A stretch of DNA of 64,000 nucleotides from Planctomycetota bacterium. GTDB taxonomy: Bacteria; Planctomycetota; UBA8742; UBA2392. Positions 33,377-42,591 of the stretch are shown one piece after another. The first letter of the stretch is position 1. Each line of letters starts with the position of its first letter. The notes under the pieces were generated by a model. It did no database searches, was not told the DNA's origin, and saw nothing but the letters and a program-made list of their open reading frames with translations. The stretch covers positions 620,001-684,000 of the forward strand of contig JABTUE010000001.1 of assembly GCA_015075515.1 (NCBI GenBank). The letters run 5' to 3'. The position numbers and the translations under genes were made by a program.

Positions 33377-34761
33377 CCACGCCGATTTCGGAGGGCGGAG
33401 TGCGGATTACGGGCTGGGTCGGCGCGGCGCTGCTGTGCCTGTGCGCCGCCGGCTGCGGCGGCGGCGGCATGGAAAAGGGCAAATGGGGCGGCAACGAACC
33501 CCAGGAACGCAAGGACCCGCTGGTCGAGGTCGTGCCCGCCGTGCGCGACAACATTTCAAGCTTTGAGCGCAGCACCGGCCGCATTGAGGCCCGCTACGTG
33601 GCCGACGTGCATGCCCAAGTTTCGGAAATCTGCCTTGAACTGCTGCACGACGTGGGAGACTTTGTCGAGCAGGGTGCCGAACTGGCGCGGCTGGATCGCT
33701 CGCGTCTGCAGATCCAGGTTGCCGCCGCCGGCCTGGCACGCCAGGAGGCGCAACTGACACACGACCGCAACCGGCTGGAGGCCGACAAACGCCGCGCCGA
33801 TCTGGAACGCATCGAGAAATACTTTGACCCCAACGACCCGGAGAAATCCCGCGTCTTCACCAAGGACGCTTGGGAAGCCGCGAAACTGGAACACAGCAAG
33901 GCGCTGAACACCCTGCAAAGCAGTGCCTACGCGCTGACCAAGGCCGAGGGAGAACTGGCTGCCGTCACCCTGCAACTCAACCACACCATCATCCGCGCGC
34001 CGATCCGCGGCGTGATCACCGAACGCAACCTGCGCGCCAACGAACTGGTCAGCCAGGGCGCCGTGGTGTTCCGCATGGCCGACATGACGGTGCTGGAGGT
34101 CAAGCTGGATGTCGCCGAGGCCGGCCTGCCCGGCCTTCGCCCGGCGCAAAGGGTCAAGGCCCTGCCGCTGCTGGGCCTTGAAGAAAAGCCCGATCTGGAA
34201 AACGCCCAGGCGGTGCTGTTGACCATGACCGCCTGGCCCGAGGAACGCTTTCTGGGCTGGCTGGATCGCGTCTCGCCGGTGGTAGACCAGACCCGCGGCA
34301 TGGTTGTGGTCACAGTGCGCGTGCTGCTGCCGCACACCGTGGACGCCGTGACCCACCGGGCACTGCTGAGTCGGCTTGACCCCGACACGCGCAAAGCCGT
34401 GCTGGCCACGGCCGGGCGCGGGCGCGAAATCCGTCTGTTACCGGGCATGTGGGCCGATGCGCAGATCGCCACGCGGCTGGTTGAGGGCGCGACACTGATC
34501 CCCGGCGCGGCGCTGGTGGGCGACGCTGAGGTGATCTGGAAAGTCGAAATAGACAAAGATGACCCCACTACCGGCGTGGCGCGACGCGTGGATGTCACCG
34601 GGCGGCGCGGTCTGGCGGCCGAGGGCAAGTTCGAACTCAAGCCGCCGGTGCGCGGCCGCGAGGAAAGCCTGCCGGTGCGACCCGGTGAATTGATCGTGGT
34701 GCGCGGCCAGAACCTGCTGCGTGACCGCCAGAAAGTACGCCTGCGTGACCTGAGCAAGTAG
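33373..34761 (+). CDS. RND/HlyD-type efflux adaptor lipoprotein
   Basis: A 462-residue membrane-fusion protein. The GTG at 33373 overlaps the peptidase stop. The signal peptide ends CLCAAGC, then a Gly-rich stretch follows. The adaptor fold is clear: lipoyl half-motifs (GRIEARYVADVHAQVSEI and LNHTIIRAPIRGVITERNLRA) flank a helical hairpin (about residues 115-200), then the beta-barrel region (VLEVKLDVAEAGLPGLRPAQRV). These proteins join inner-membrane pumps with outer-membrane channels. No pump or TolC-like gene is adjacent, so the partner is elsewhere or it joins an ABC-type exporter. The hairpin carries an unusual polar insertion (KYFDPNDPEKSRVFTKDAWE). Confidence 0.85.
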   Translation: MTTPISEGGVRITGWVGAALLCLCAAGCGGGGMEKGKWGGNEPQERKDPLVEVVPAVRDNISSFERSTGRIEARYVADVHAQVSEICLELLHDVGDFVEQGAELARLDRSRLQIQVAAAGLARQEAQLTHDRNRLEADKRRADLERIEKYFDPNDPEKSRVFTKDAWEAAKLEHSKALNTLQSSAYALTKAEGELAAVTLQLNHTIIRAPIRGVITERNLRANELVSQGAVVFRMADMTVLEVKLDVAEAGLPGLRPAQRVKALPLLGLEEKPDLENAQAVLLTMTAWPEERFLGWLDRVSPVVDQTRGMVVVTVRVLLPHTVDAVTHRALLSRLDPDTRKAVLATAGRGREIRLLPGMWADAQIATRLVEGATLIPGAALVGDAEVIWKVEIDKDDPTTGVARRVDVTGRRGLAAEGKFELKPPVRGREESLPVRPGELIVVRGQNLLRDRQKVRLRDLSK

Positions 34762-34800
34762 CGCGCTTGCCCGGTTCTGCCGCGGCGCTAGTGTGCGGCC

Positions 34801-35385
34801 ATGAGCCAGGCCGACTTTAAACACGCCCGCGCCGCCTTTGCGCACATGGTCAGCGACCTGCACCGGCGCAACGCCACCGGCCGCGCCGCGCTGGCCGTGG
34901 AACTGGCCCAGGAAATGATTGCCTCGGCCCTCGAATCCGCCGCCATGCAGCAGCAGGAGGCCGAACTCAGCGACGTGGACGTGCAGCTTTACGACAATGC
35001 CGCGGTGTTTGCGGCCCGCGTGCGCGTCAAGGGCCGGGCGTGGCCGCCGCGCCCGCCCGTGGACACACGCGTCAGCCTGGCCGTGCGCGACATCACCCAC
35101 AGCGAGGCCGGCGACAGCGGCAGCGTGCTGTTTCGCGTGGAGAAACCGCTGGAATTTTCCAGCAGCTTTGCGGACATCCTGATGGGCATTTTAGGGAAGC
35201 TGGCGCGCGGTCTGCCGGTTTCCATAGATGCCCTCAGACACAAGGACGCGCTGGTAACGGTGGATTTTGCCGCCTTTGTACGCGCGTTCCGCCCCGACCT
35301 GGCGGCGCAGGCCCGCCAGGTTCGGTTGTACGGCCTGAAGGTCGGGCCGGGGCGGGTTCGCGCCGAGGTCGGCTTTTTGAGGTAA
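34801..35385 (+). CDS. Hypothetical cytoplasmic protein, 194 aa
   Basis: A soluble 194-residue protein without signal peptide. N-terminal helices (HARAAFAHMVSDLHRRN and VELAQEMIASALESAAMQQQ) are followed by a beta-rich part: SDVDVQLYDNAAVFAARVRV, FRVEKPLEFSSSF and QVRLYGLKVGPGRVRAEVGFL. It lies between an efflux adaptor and a Ca/Na antiporter, with 39- and 6-base gaps, so it probably belongs to that operon. No family is recognised. Confidence 0.6.
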   Translation: MSQADFKHARAAFAHMVSDLHRRNATGRAALAVELAQEMIASALESAAMQQQEAELSDVDVQLYDNAAVFAARVRVKGRAWPPRPPVDTRVSLAVRDITHSEAGDSGSVLFRVEKPLEFSSSFADILMGILGKLARGLPVSIDALRHKDALVTVDFAAFVRAFRPDLAAQARQVRLYGLKVGPGRVRAEVGFLR

Positions 35386-35391
35386 CGCAAC

Positions 35392-36366
35392 GTGGATATT
35401 CTGGTTGTGGTACTGCAGCTGGCGGGCGGTGTGGCGGGGCTGCACTTCGGCTCGAACTGGCTGGTGTCCGGGTCCAGCAACCTGGCGCTTTCCTTCGGCA
35501 TCAAGCCGCTGATCATCGGTCTGACGCTGGTGGCGTTCGGGACCAGCGCCCCCGAACTGGTGGTCAGCGTCAACGGCGCGATCCGCGGCGAAAGCGACAT
35601 TGCCGTGGGCAACGTGGTGGGCAGCAACATCGCCAACATCGGCCTGATTCTGGGTCTGGCGGCGCTGGTGCGCCCGATCAGGGTCGAGCCCGAGATGTTC
35701 CGGCGTGACTTCCCGTTCATGCTGCTGGCGGCGCTGCTGCTGGCGGTTTTGCCTTTCATCGGCGGCCCCGTAGAGCACGGCGACGGCTCAGCCTTTGTGC
35801 TGGGCCGGGCCAAGGGCGCGCTGTTGCTGGTGTGCCTGGCCATCATGCTGTGGGTGATGTTCCGCAGCATGCGCGGCGACCAGCCCCTGCCCGAAGATTC
35901 GCAGCGCCGCGCCCGGCGCCTGCGCAACGGCGGCCTGGCGTTGCTGGGCCTTTTGCTGCTACTGGCCGGGGGCAAGTTCTTTGTGGACGGCGCCGTGACA
36001 CTGGCCCAGTGGTCAGGCGTACCACCGCTGGTGATCGGCCTGACCGTGGTGGCCGTGGGCACCAGCCTGCCCGAATTGGCCACGTCGCTGGTGGCCGCCG
36101 TGCGCGGCGCCGACGCGATTTCGGTGGGCAACGTGGTGGGCAGCAACATTTTCAACGTATTGTGTGTGCTGGGACTGGTGGCGGTGATTCACCCCACGCT
36201 GGTCAGCGCCCAGATCATGCGCATGGACATGATCGTGATGCTGGCCTTTACGGTTGCCTTGCCGGCGCTGGCGTGGTTCGGCGGCACGATTTCGCGGGCC
36301 AAGGGCGGGGTGCTGCTGGTTGCCTACGGGGTGTATGTGGCCAACCTGTTCGGCCAGTGGGTCTGA
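35392..36366 (+). CDS. Calcium/sodium antiporter (CaCA family, YrbG-like)
   Basis: A 324-residue inner-membrane antiporter of the CaCA superfamily with two inverted halves. The alpha-1 repeat is LTLVAFGTSAPELVVSVNGA with GNVVGSNIANIGLILG; the alpha-2 repeat is LTVVAVGTSLPELATSLVAA with GNVVGSNIFNVLCVLG. Both conserved Glu residues of the Ca-binding site are present. About ten hydrophobic segments are seen. The GTG at 35392 is 6 bases after the preceding gene. It exports Ca2+ or exchanges it with Na+ or H+. Confidence 0.93.
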   Translation: MDILVVVLQLAGGVAGLHFGSNWLVSGSSNLALSFGIKPLIIGLTLVAFGTSAPELVVSVNGAIRGESDIAVGNVVGSNIANIGLILGLAALVRPIRVEPEMFRRDFPFMLLAALLLAVLPFIGGPVEHGDGSAFVLGRAKGALLLVCLAIMLWVMFRSMRGDQPLPEDSQRRARRLRNGGLALLGLLLLLAGGKFFVDGAVTLAQWSGVPPLVIGLTVVAVGTSLPELATSLVAAVRGADAISVGNVVGSNIFNVLCVLGLVAVIHPTLVSAQIMRMDMIVMLAFTVALPALAWFGGTISRAKGGVLLVAYGVYVANLFGQWV

Positions 36367-36491
36367 GTCTTGGCCGGTAGGCAGGCCGGCAAAACGAAGT
36401 ACAATCCGGTGCTAGGCTTACGCGCAACCCGGGGCCGTTGCCGCGCCGCTGGCGGCAACGCGGCGGCCCTGTTGTGTGCCGCAGGCAACGC

Positions 36492-39400
36492 ATGAAAGAG
36501 CCATTCCATATCGCGCATAAGGTCCGCTTCGTCACGGCCGCATCGTTGTTTGACGGCCACGACGTCAGTATCAACATCATCCGCCGCATTCTTCAGGCCA
36601 ACGGGGCCGAGGTGATCCACCTTGGCCACAACCGCAGCGCGATCGAAATCGTGGACGCCGCGATCCAGGAAGACGCCCAGGGCATTGCCATTTCCAGCTA
36701 TCAGGGCGGCCACATGGAGTTCTTCAAGTATGTGGTTGACCTGCTCAGACAAAAGGGCGCGGGCCACATCAAGGTGTTCGGCGGCGGCGGCGGCGTGATT
36801 GTCCCCGAAGAAATCCGCGAACTGCACGAATACGGCGTGGCGCGGATCTTCAGCCCCGAAGACGGCCGCGATCTGGGCCTTGAGGGCATGGTGCGCCACA
36901 TGCTGCGCGAGTGCGACTTCAGCACCGTGGTCGCGCCCGAACAGGACCTGAAGAACCTGGCTGCCTCAAGCCCTGGCGCCGTGGCTCGCCTGATTTCGTG
37001 GGCCGAGCTCAACGGCGGGCGCGGCAAGGACGCCGAAAAACTGCTGGCGCAGATTCGCGCCCAGGCCGGCAGGGCCGCGCGCAAGACCCCGGTGCTGGGC
37101 GTCACCGGCACCGGCGGCGCGGGTAAATCCAGCCTGACCGACGAGCTGCTGCGCCGGTATCTGGTGGATTTTGAGGACCAGACCGTGGCGGTGATCAGCA
37201 TTGACCCCACGCGCCGGCGCACCGGCGGGGCGCTGCTGGGCGACCGCATACGCATGAACTCGCTGGCCAGCCCGCGCGTGTATATGCGTTCACTGGCTAC
37301 GCGCGAAAGCGGCACGGAAATCAGCGAGGCGCTGGACGAGGCGCTGGATATCTGCCGCGCCGCGGGCTTTGACCTGATCCTGGTGGAAACCAGCGGCATC
37401 GGCCAGGCCGACAGCGGCATTGTGGGCAAGGTGGATGCCAGTGTGTATGTCATGACCGGCGACTACGGCGCGGCGACGCAGCTTGAAAAGATCGAGATGC
37501 TGGACTACGCCGATTTCGTGGCGTTGAACAAGTTCGAACGCCGCGGCAGCCAGGATGCTCTGCGTGACATCCGCAAGCAGGTCTGGCGCAATCGCGGCGC
37601 GCGCATGGATGAAAAACCCGAGCAGATGCCGGTGTTTCCGACCATCGCCGCGCAGTTCAACGATCTGGGCGTCAACGCGCTGTACCACGCGCTGCTGGCC
37701 AGGCTTTCCGAAGTTTCGGGCCGCAAACTGGCCACCCGCTATTTCACCCAGGTTCCGGGCACCGACGGCCCGCGGCAGAAATCTGTCCTGCCGGGCCAGC
37801 GCGCGCGCTATCTGTCTGAAATCAGCGAAACCGTGCGCGCCTGGCACAAGTGGGCGCGTCAGCAGCAGGACATCGCCAGTGCCGCCGGCGCGACCTGGCA
37901 GGTGCTGGCCGATCTGGGCGACGACCCGCCCTGCCGTCTCGAATCCTACCCGCGCGAAAAACTCGACGGTGAAAACGCCCGCCTGCGCGCACGCTACAAC
38001 GAACTGGTGGCACAGCTTGACCCGGCCTGCCGCAAACTGCTGGCTGAATGGCCTGAACTGGTCAAGGCCTACACCGAGCCCGAAAACGCCTACAAGGTGC
38101 GCGACCGCGAAATCCGCGTGGCCAACTTTACCCGCACGCTCAGCGGCACCAGTCTGCCCAAGGTGATTCTGCCCAAGTACCGCGACTGGGGCGACCTGCT
38201 GGCCTGGCGACTGCGCGAAAACGTGCCCGGAGAGTTTCCATTCACCGCCGGCGTGTTTCCGTACAAACGCACGGGCGAAGACCCCACGCGCATGTTTGCC
38301 GGCGAAGGTCCGCCCGAGCGCACCAACCGCCGGTTTCACCTGGTGTCGGTCGGCCAGCCCGCGGCGCGCCTGAGCACGGCCTTTGACAGCGTAACCCTGT
38401 ACGGTGAAGACCCCCACGAACGCCCCGACATCTACGGCAAGATCGGCGAATCCGGGGTATCCATCTGCACCGTCGAGGACATGGAGATTCTTTACGCCGG
38501 GTTTGACCTGTGCGCGCCCAACACATCCGTCAGCATGACCATCAACGGCCCGGCGCCGATCATTCTGGCCTTCTTCATGAACGCCGCCACACGCCAGCAG
38601 GCCCGCAAATGGCTGATGCAGCAGGGCAGACTCAAGCCTGACCGCGCCCCCGAACGGCTGTTTATTCCGGCATCGGCCGCAGCGCGCAACACCGGACACG
38701 AGCCGCGCGATTTTGCATGGCAGGATCCGCGCTGCTTTGACTGGCCTTGGGAAAGCATCCGCGGGCTTTTGTCTGATTCCGAATACGCGGCGATTCAGAC
38801 CGCCACCGTCAGCGCCGTGCGCGGCACCGTGCAGGCCGACATCCTCAAGGAAGACCAGGCCCAGAACACCTGCATCTTCAGCATCGAGTTCGCGCTCAAG
38901 ATGATGGGCGACGTGCAGCAGTGGTTCATCGAGCACGACGTCAACAACTATTACTCGGTCAGCATCAGCGGCTACCACATCGCCGAGGCCGGGGCCAACC
39001 CGATCACCCAGCTTGCGTTCACCCTGGCTAACGGCTTCACCTACGTGGAAGCCTGGCGCGCCCGCGGCATGGACGTGAACGACTTCGCCCCGAACCTGTC
39101 GTTCTTCTTCAGCAACGGTGTAGACGCCGAATACAGCGTGATCGGCCGCGTGGCCCGCCGCATCTGGGCTGTGGCTATGGCGCGGCTGTACGGCGGCAAC
39201 GAACGCTCGCAGAAACTCAAGTACCACATCCAGACCAGCGGCCGTTCGCTGCACGCGATGGAAATTGACTTCAACGACATCCGCACCACGCTGCAGGCCC
39301 TGTACGCAATTTACGACAACTGCAACAGCCTGCACACCAACGCCTTTGACGAGGCCATCACCACGCCCACAGACAACAGCGTGCGCCGCGCGCTGGCGAT

Positions 39401-39920
39401 CCAGCACATCATCAACAAGGAACTGGGTCTGGCCAAAAATGAAAACCCGCTGCAGGGCAGCTTCATCATCGAAGAGCTGACCAACCTGGTGGAAGCCGCG
39501 GTGCTGGCCGAGTTCGACCGCATCACCGAACGCGGCGGCGTAACCGGCGCGATGGAAACGCAATACCAGCGCGGCAAGATCCAGGAAGAAAGCATGCATT
39601 ATGAGCAGCTCAAGCACTCCGGCGAGCTGCCGATCATCGGCGTGAACACGTTTCTCAACCCGCACCCTGAAGAGGGCCAGCGCAAGATTGAACTGGCGCG
39701 GTCATCCAAAGCCGAAAAAGACGGCCAGATCCGGCGCCTGCGCGATTTCCAGAAACGCCACGACGCGGGCGCCGGCGCGGCCCTGGAATCGCTGCGCCGC
39801 GTGGCGCTGAGCGGAGGCAACATCTTTGACGAGCTGATCCGCACCGTGCAGCACTGTTCGCTGGGACAGATCAGCGCCGCCCTGTATCAGGTTGGCGGCC
39901 AGTACCGCCGCAACATGTAG
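36492..39920 (+). CDS. icmF: Fused isobutyryl-CoA mutase IcmF
   Basis: A 1142-residue fused, B12-dependent acyl-CoA mutase, which interconverts isobutyryl-CoA and n-butyryl-CoA. The ATG at 36492 is set by the B12-domain start. Order: cobalamin-binding domain ([16 protein letters not shown], His23 as lower ligand; FGGGGGVI), MeaB-like GTPase chaperone (P-loop [16 protein letters not shown] near 202-217; switch region [11 protein letters not shown]), linker (about 430-580), and a mutase TIM barrel ([20 protein letters not shown], then [20 protein letters not shown]). Length and domain order suit IcmF; methylmalonyl-CoA or pivalyl-type substrates cannot be excluded without pocket alignment. metH and hemD, other cobalamin-linked genes, lie in the same window but not adjacent. 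Confidence 0.9.
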   Translation: MKEPFHIAHKVRFVTAASLFDGHDVSINIIRRILQANGAEVIHLGHNRSAIEIVDAAIQEDAQGIAISSYQGGHMEFFKYVVDLLRQKGAGHIKVFGGGGGVIVPEEIRELHEYGVARIFSPEDGRDLGLEGMVRHMLRECDFSTVVAPEQDLKNLAASSPGAVARLISWAELNGGRGKDAEKLLAQIRAQAGRAARKTPVLGVTGTGGAGKSSLTDELLRRYLVDFEDQTVAVISIDPTRRRTGGALLGDRIRMNSLASPRVYMRSLATRESGTEISEALDEALDICRAAGFDLILVETSGIGQADSGIVGKVDASVYVMTGDYGAATQLEKIEMLDYADFVALNKFERRGSQDALRDIRKQVWRNRGARMDEKPEQMPVFPTIAAQFNDLGVNALYHALLARLSEVSGRKLATRYFTQVPGTDGPRQKSVLPGQRARYLSEISETVRAWHKWARQQQDIASAAGATWQVLADLGDDPPCRLESYPREKLDGENARLRARYNELVAQLDPACRKLLAEWPELVKAYTEPENAYKVRDREIRVANFTRTLSGTSLPKVILPKYRDWGDLLAWRLRENVPGEFPFTAGVFPYKRTGEDPTRMFAGEGPPERTNRRFHLVSVGQPAARLSTAFDSVTLYGEDPHERPDIYGKIGESGVSICTVEDMEILYAGFDLCAPNTSVSMTINGPAPIILAFFMNAATRQQARKWLMQQGRLKPDRAPERLFIPASAAARNTGHEPRDFAWQDPRCFDWPWESIRGLLSDSEYAAIQTATVSAVRGTVQADILKEDQAQNTCIFSIEFALKMMGDVQQWFIEHDVNNYYSVSISGYHIAEAGANPITQLAFTLANGFTYVEAWRARGMDVNDFAPNLSFFFSNGVDAEYSVIGRVARRIWAVAMARLYGGNERSQKLKYHIQTSGRSLHAMEIDFNDIRTTLQALYAIYDNCNSLHTNAFDEAITTPTDNSVRRALAIQHIINKELGLAKNENPLQGSFIIEELTNLVEAAVLAEFDRITERGGVTGAMETQYQRGKIQEESMHYEQLKHSGELPIIGVNTFLNPHPEEGQRKIELARSSKAEKDGQIRRLRDFQKRHDAGAGAALESLRRVALSGGNIFDELIRTVQHCSLGQISAALYQVGGQYRRNM

Positions 39921-40035
39921 CACCGTCACGCCGGGCCGCAAAAACACCCGAACCCGAGCCCCCCGCTGCGCCGCAAGGCGCCGCCGCGACGCGCTGAACC
40001 ACCCACAGTACCCGCAATTCCACTACAATCGTCGC

Positions 40036-41544
40036 ATGGTTCTGTCCGTGAACGCGCCGCGCACTGAAGCACGCAAGGATGCCGCCCTTGCCGCCGGGCT
40101 GGGGTTTCTGGCTGCGGCGTTGCTGGCGGCGGCGCTGGCGGGCCACGGCACCGGGCTGTATCCCGATTCGCTGTTTTACGCCGACGCCGCGCGCCATCTG
40201 GCCGCCGGCCACGGCGCCGTCACGGATCTGCCCGACGGCGTGGCGCGGCCGCTGGTAACCTGGCCACCGCTGTACCCGCTGGCGCTGGCAGTCGGTCCGC
40301 TGACGGGCTCGACTGCACCGGCCTGGGGTGTCTGGCTGCATTGCCTGCTGTTTGGCGCACTGGCCGGTGGAGCGTTTCTGGTCCTGCGCCAGGCCGACGC
40401 GCCCCGCGTGGCCGCTGGTGCGGGCGCGCTGCTGGCCTGCCTGGCCGGGGCGAATCTTTCATACTTTCACGCGCTGCTCAGCGAGGCACTGTTTCTGCCG
40501 CTTTGGCTGGCGCTGATTGCCCTGCTGGCGCGCGCCCTGCAACGCGGACGCGCGCGGGACGCCGCGGCGGCCGGGCTGTGCGCGGCGCTGGTGACACTGA
40601 CGCGCTATGTCGGCCAGGGCGCAATTGTTTCCGGCGCGCTGCTGTTGCTGCTGTGGCCCGCGCCGTCGCGCCGGGTTCGACTGGGACGCGCGCTGGCGTA
40701 CCTGGCCTGTGCCCAGCTGCCGGTGCTGTTGTGGCTGCTGCGCAACTGGCTGGTCGCCAACAGCGTGGCCGAGCGCGATCTGGCCTTGGAGGCCGTGCGC
40801 GCCGGCTGGTTCTTTGATCTGTGGCGCGTGGCCACCACGTGGTTCGTGCCTGAAGAACTCAACCGGTGGCCGCGTCATCTGCTGACACTGGCGATTGTGG
40901 CGGGTTTCGGCGCGGGTTTGCGCGGGGCGCTGTCGGGGGCGGCGGCCCCGTCACCACGCCGCGCGCTGGTTGCGGCCTGCGCGGCATGCGCGCTGGGTTA
41001 TCTGGCCCTGATGTTCGGCGCCGAGTTCGGCTCTTCGCGCGCCCAGGATCTGGACCAGCGCATGCTGCTGCCGGTGCTGCTGCCGGCGGCACTGGCCATG
41101 GCGCTGGCCGCGTCCGGTTCCGCGCGCCTGCATCGGGTGTTGGCCGGCGTGCTGTGCGTTCTGGCGCTGACGGCGCTGGCGCGTTCGGGCGTCACCGCGT
41201 CACGGCTTTATGCCCAGGGCGCCCAGTACGCCACGGCCCAATGGCGCCAGGATCTGGCCGGGCCGTTGCCGCCGGGAGTGCTGGCCAGCAACCATGCCGA
41301 AGCGCTGGCTTTTGCGCGCGGCGAACCGTGCCTGAAGCTGCCGCCGCTGGGCCCCGGCGGCGACAGTCTTGACCCCACCCGCAAGGCCGCGTTTGTCGCG
41401 GCGCTGGACGGGCGCGAGGCCACGGTGGTGCTGTTTGACCAGGCGCGGCCCTGGGACGCGCCGCCGGCCATGCTGGCGCGGGAACTGGGCCTGCGCGAAG
41501 TGGCGCGCGAGGGCGGGCGCACGGTGTACGTGACCGGGCGCTAA
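40036..41544 (+). CDS. GT-C-like integral membrane protein (possible glycosyltransferase)
   Basis: A 502-residue membrane protein with about 11 hydrophobic helices. The first periplasmic loop, GLYPDSLFYADAARHLAAGHG, holds the Asp-containing motif expected in GT-C enzymes (GT39/GT83 type) that use lipid-linked sugars. A later VTLTRYVGQGAI loop is also typical. The C-terminal part is a soluble periplasmic region. Donor and acceptor are unknown. The ATG at 40036 is preferred over an upstream extension rich in Arg. Its stop overlaps the convergent aldo/keto reductase-like gene. Confidence 0.7.
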   Translation: MVLSVNAPRTEARKDAALAAGLGFLAAALLAAALAGHGTGLYPDSLFYADAARHLAAGHGAVTDLPDGVARPLVTWPPLYPLALAVGPLTGSTAPAWGVWLHCLLFGALAGGAFLVLRQADAPRVAAGAGALLACLAGANLSYFHALLSEALFLPLWLALIALLARALQRGRARDAAAAGLCAALVTLTRYVGQGAIVSGALLLLLWPAPSRRVRLGRALAYLACAQLPVLLWLLRNWLVANSVAERDLALEAVRAGWFFDLWRVATTWFVPEELNRWPRHLLTLAIVAGFGAGLRGALSGAAAPSPRRALVAACAACALGYLALMFGAEFGSSRAQDLDQRMLLPVLLPAALAMALAASGSARLHRVLAGVLCVLALTALARSGVTASRLYAQGAQYATAQWRQDLAGPLPPGVLASNHAEALAFARGEPCLKLPPLGPGGDSLDPTRKAAFVAALDGREATVVLFDQARPWDAPPAMLARELGLREVAREGGRTVYVTGR

Positions 41545-42503
41545 ACCGCGCACAGGTCTTCGATTGCGCGCCAGTCGGCGGGCGGAAGCTGCACGTCGCG
41601 GGCCGCCAGCAGGCGCGCCATGTCCGCAGCATCGTTTACCGGGCACAGCACCACTGAAACCCCGCGCTGGCGCAGACACCAGGCCACAGCCAGGGTTTCG
41701 CCCGTCAGGCCGCGGGCCAGGGCAAACTCGTGCACTTGACGCGCGGCGCCGCAGGCCCGGCCGAACACGGGCTGGGCAAATCGCGGGTCGTCGGTGTCGG
41801 CAAAGGTTTCATCGCCGGTGTAACGCCGCGCCAGAATCCCGCTGCACAAGGGATCCGCGGCCAGAAACGTAATCCTGGTGCGCGCGCACCAGGGGGCAAG
41901 TTCGGCCGCCGCGCCACGGCGCAGCAGGTTCAACGGCGCCGAAACCGTGGCCAGCGGCGCCAGCGCCGCAATCGCGCGCGCCTGTTCAACACTGTGGTTG
42001 CAAAGACCCAGCGCGCGCGTCAGCCCCATGTCGCGCAGGTCGCACAGGCCGCGCGCGGTCTGATCCGGTGGCGTGGCGTCAGGCCAATGCACCTGAAACA
42101 GGTCCAGTTGCGGCAGTTTCAGGCGGTACAGGCTATCCTGACACTGGTTGATCAGGTTGCCGCGCGAGTTGTCCAGCACGAGCGCCCCGCCAAAGGCCAG
42201 ACGCGGCCCGCCCTTGCCGGCCACCAGCGGCCGCGCGCGCAGACCGGCCACAAGCCGGCCCAGCATCTCCTGGGCGTGGCCGCCAGCGGTGATCCAGTCG
42301 CTGTCCACAAGGTTCACGCCCGCGTCCAGGGCAACCCTCAGTGCCTGCTGTGCCATGTTTTCGCCGTTGGCTGCCGGGTCCTGTGTGGCCGGCGCCAGTA
42401 CCGCCAGGGCGTGCAGAGGCATGGCCGCCGTCGGCGGCGCGCTCAGGCTTGCGGCCAGAACCGAACATTCCAGCCCGCTGCTGCCCAGAGCCACTTGGCG
42501 CAT
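41541..42503 (-). CDS. Aldo/keto reductase-like protein lacking the catalytic tyrosine
   Basis: A 320-residue AKR-family TIM barrel. The start RQVALGSSGLECSVL matches the family N-terminus; LPQLDLFQVHWPD supplies the active-site His and AGKGG the likely Lys. The usual DTAxxYG motif is DSDWITA here, so the catalytic Tyr is replaced by Thr. The canonical tetrad is incomplete, and normal NAD(P)H-dependent reduction is unlikely. The protein may be inactive, structural or altered in function. The ATG at 42503 is chosen from the family start. Confidence 0.78.
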   Translation of the reverse strand: MRQVALGSSGLECSVLAASLSAPPTAAMPLHALAVLAPATQDPAANGENMAQQALRVALDAGVNLVDSDWITAGGHAQEMLGRLVAGLRARPLVAGKGGPRLAFGGALVLDNSRGNLINQCQDSLYRLKLPQLDLFQVHWPDATPPDQTARGLCDLRDMGLTRALGLCNHSVEQARAIAALAPLATVSAPLNLLRRGAAAELAPWCARTRITFLAADPLCSGILARRYTGDETFADTDDPRFAQPVFGRACGAARQVHEFALARGLTGETLAVAWCLRQRGVSVVLCPVNDAADMARLLAARDVQLPPADWRAIEDLCAV

Positions 42504-42591
42504 GGCCGCGAGACTACCACAGCACGGGTCCCGGCGCCGCGCCGGGCATGATTCCACAGGCGCGCGCGCCGCCTGGCCCTACAATCCCTCC

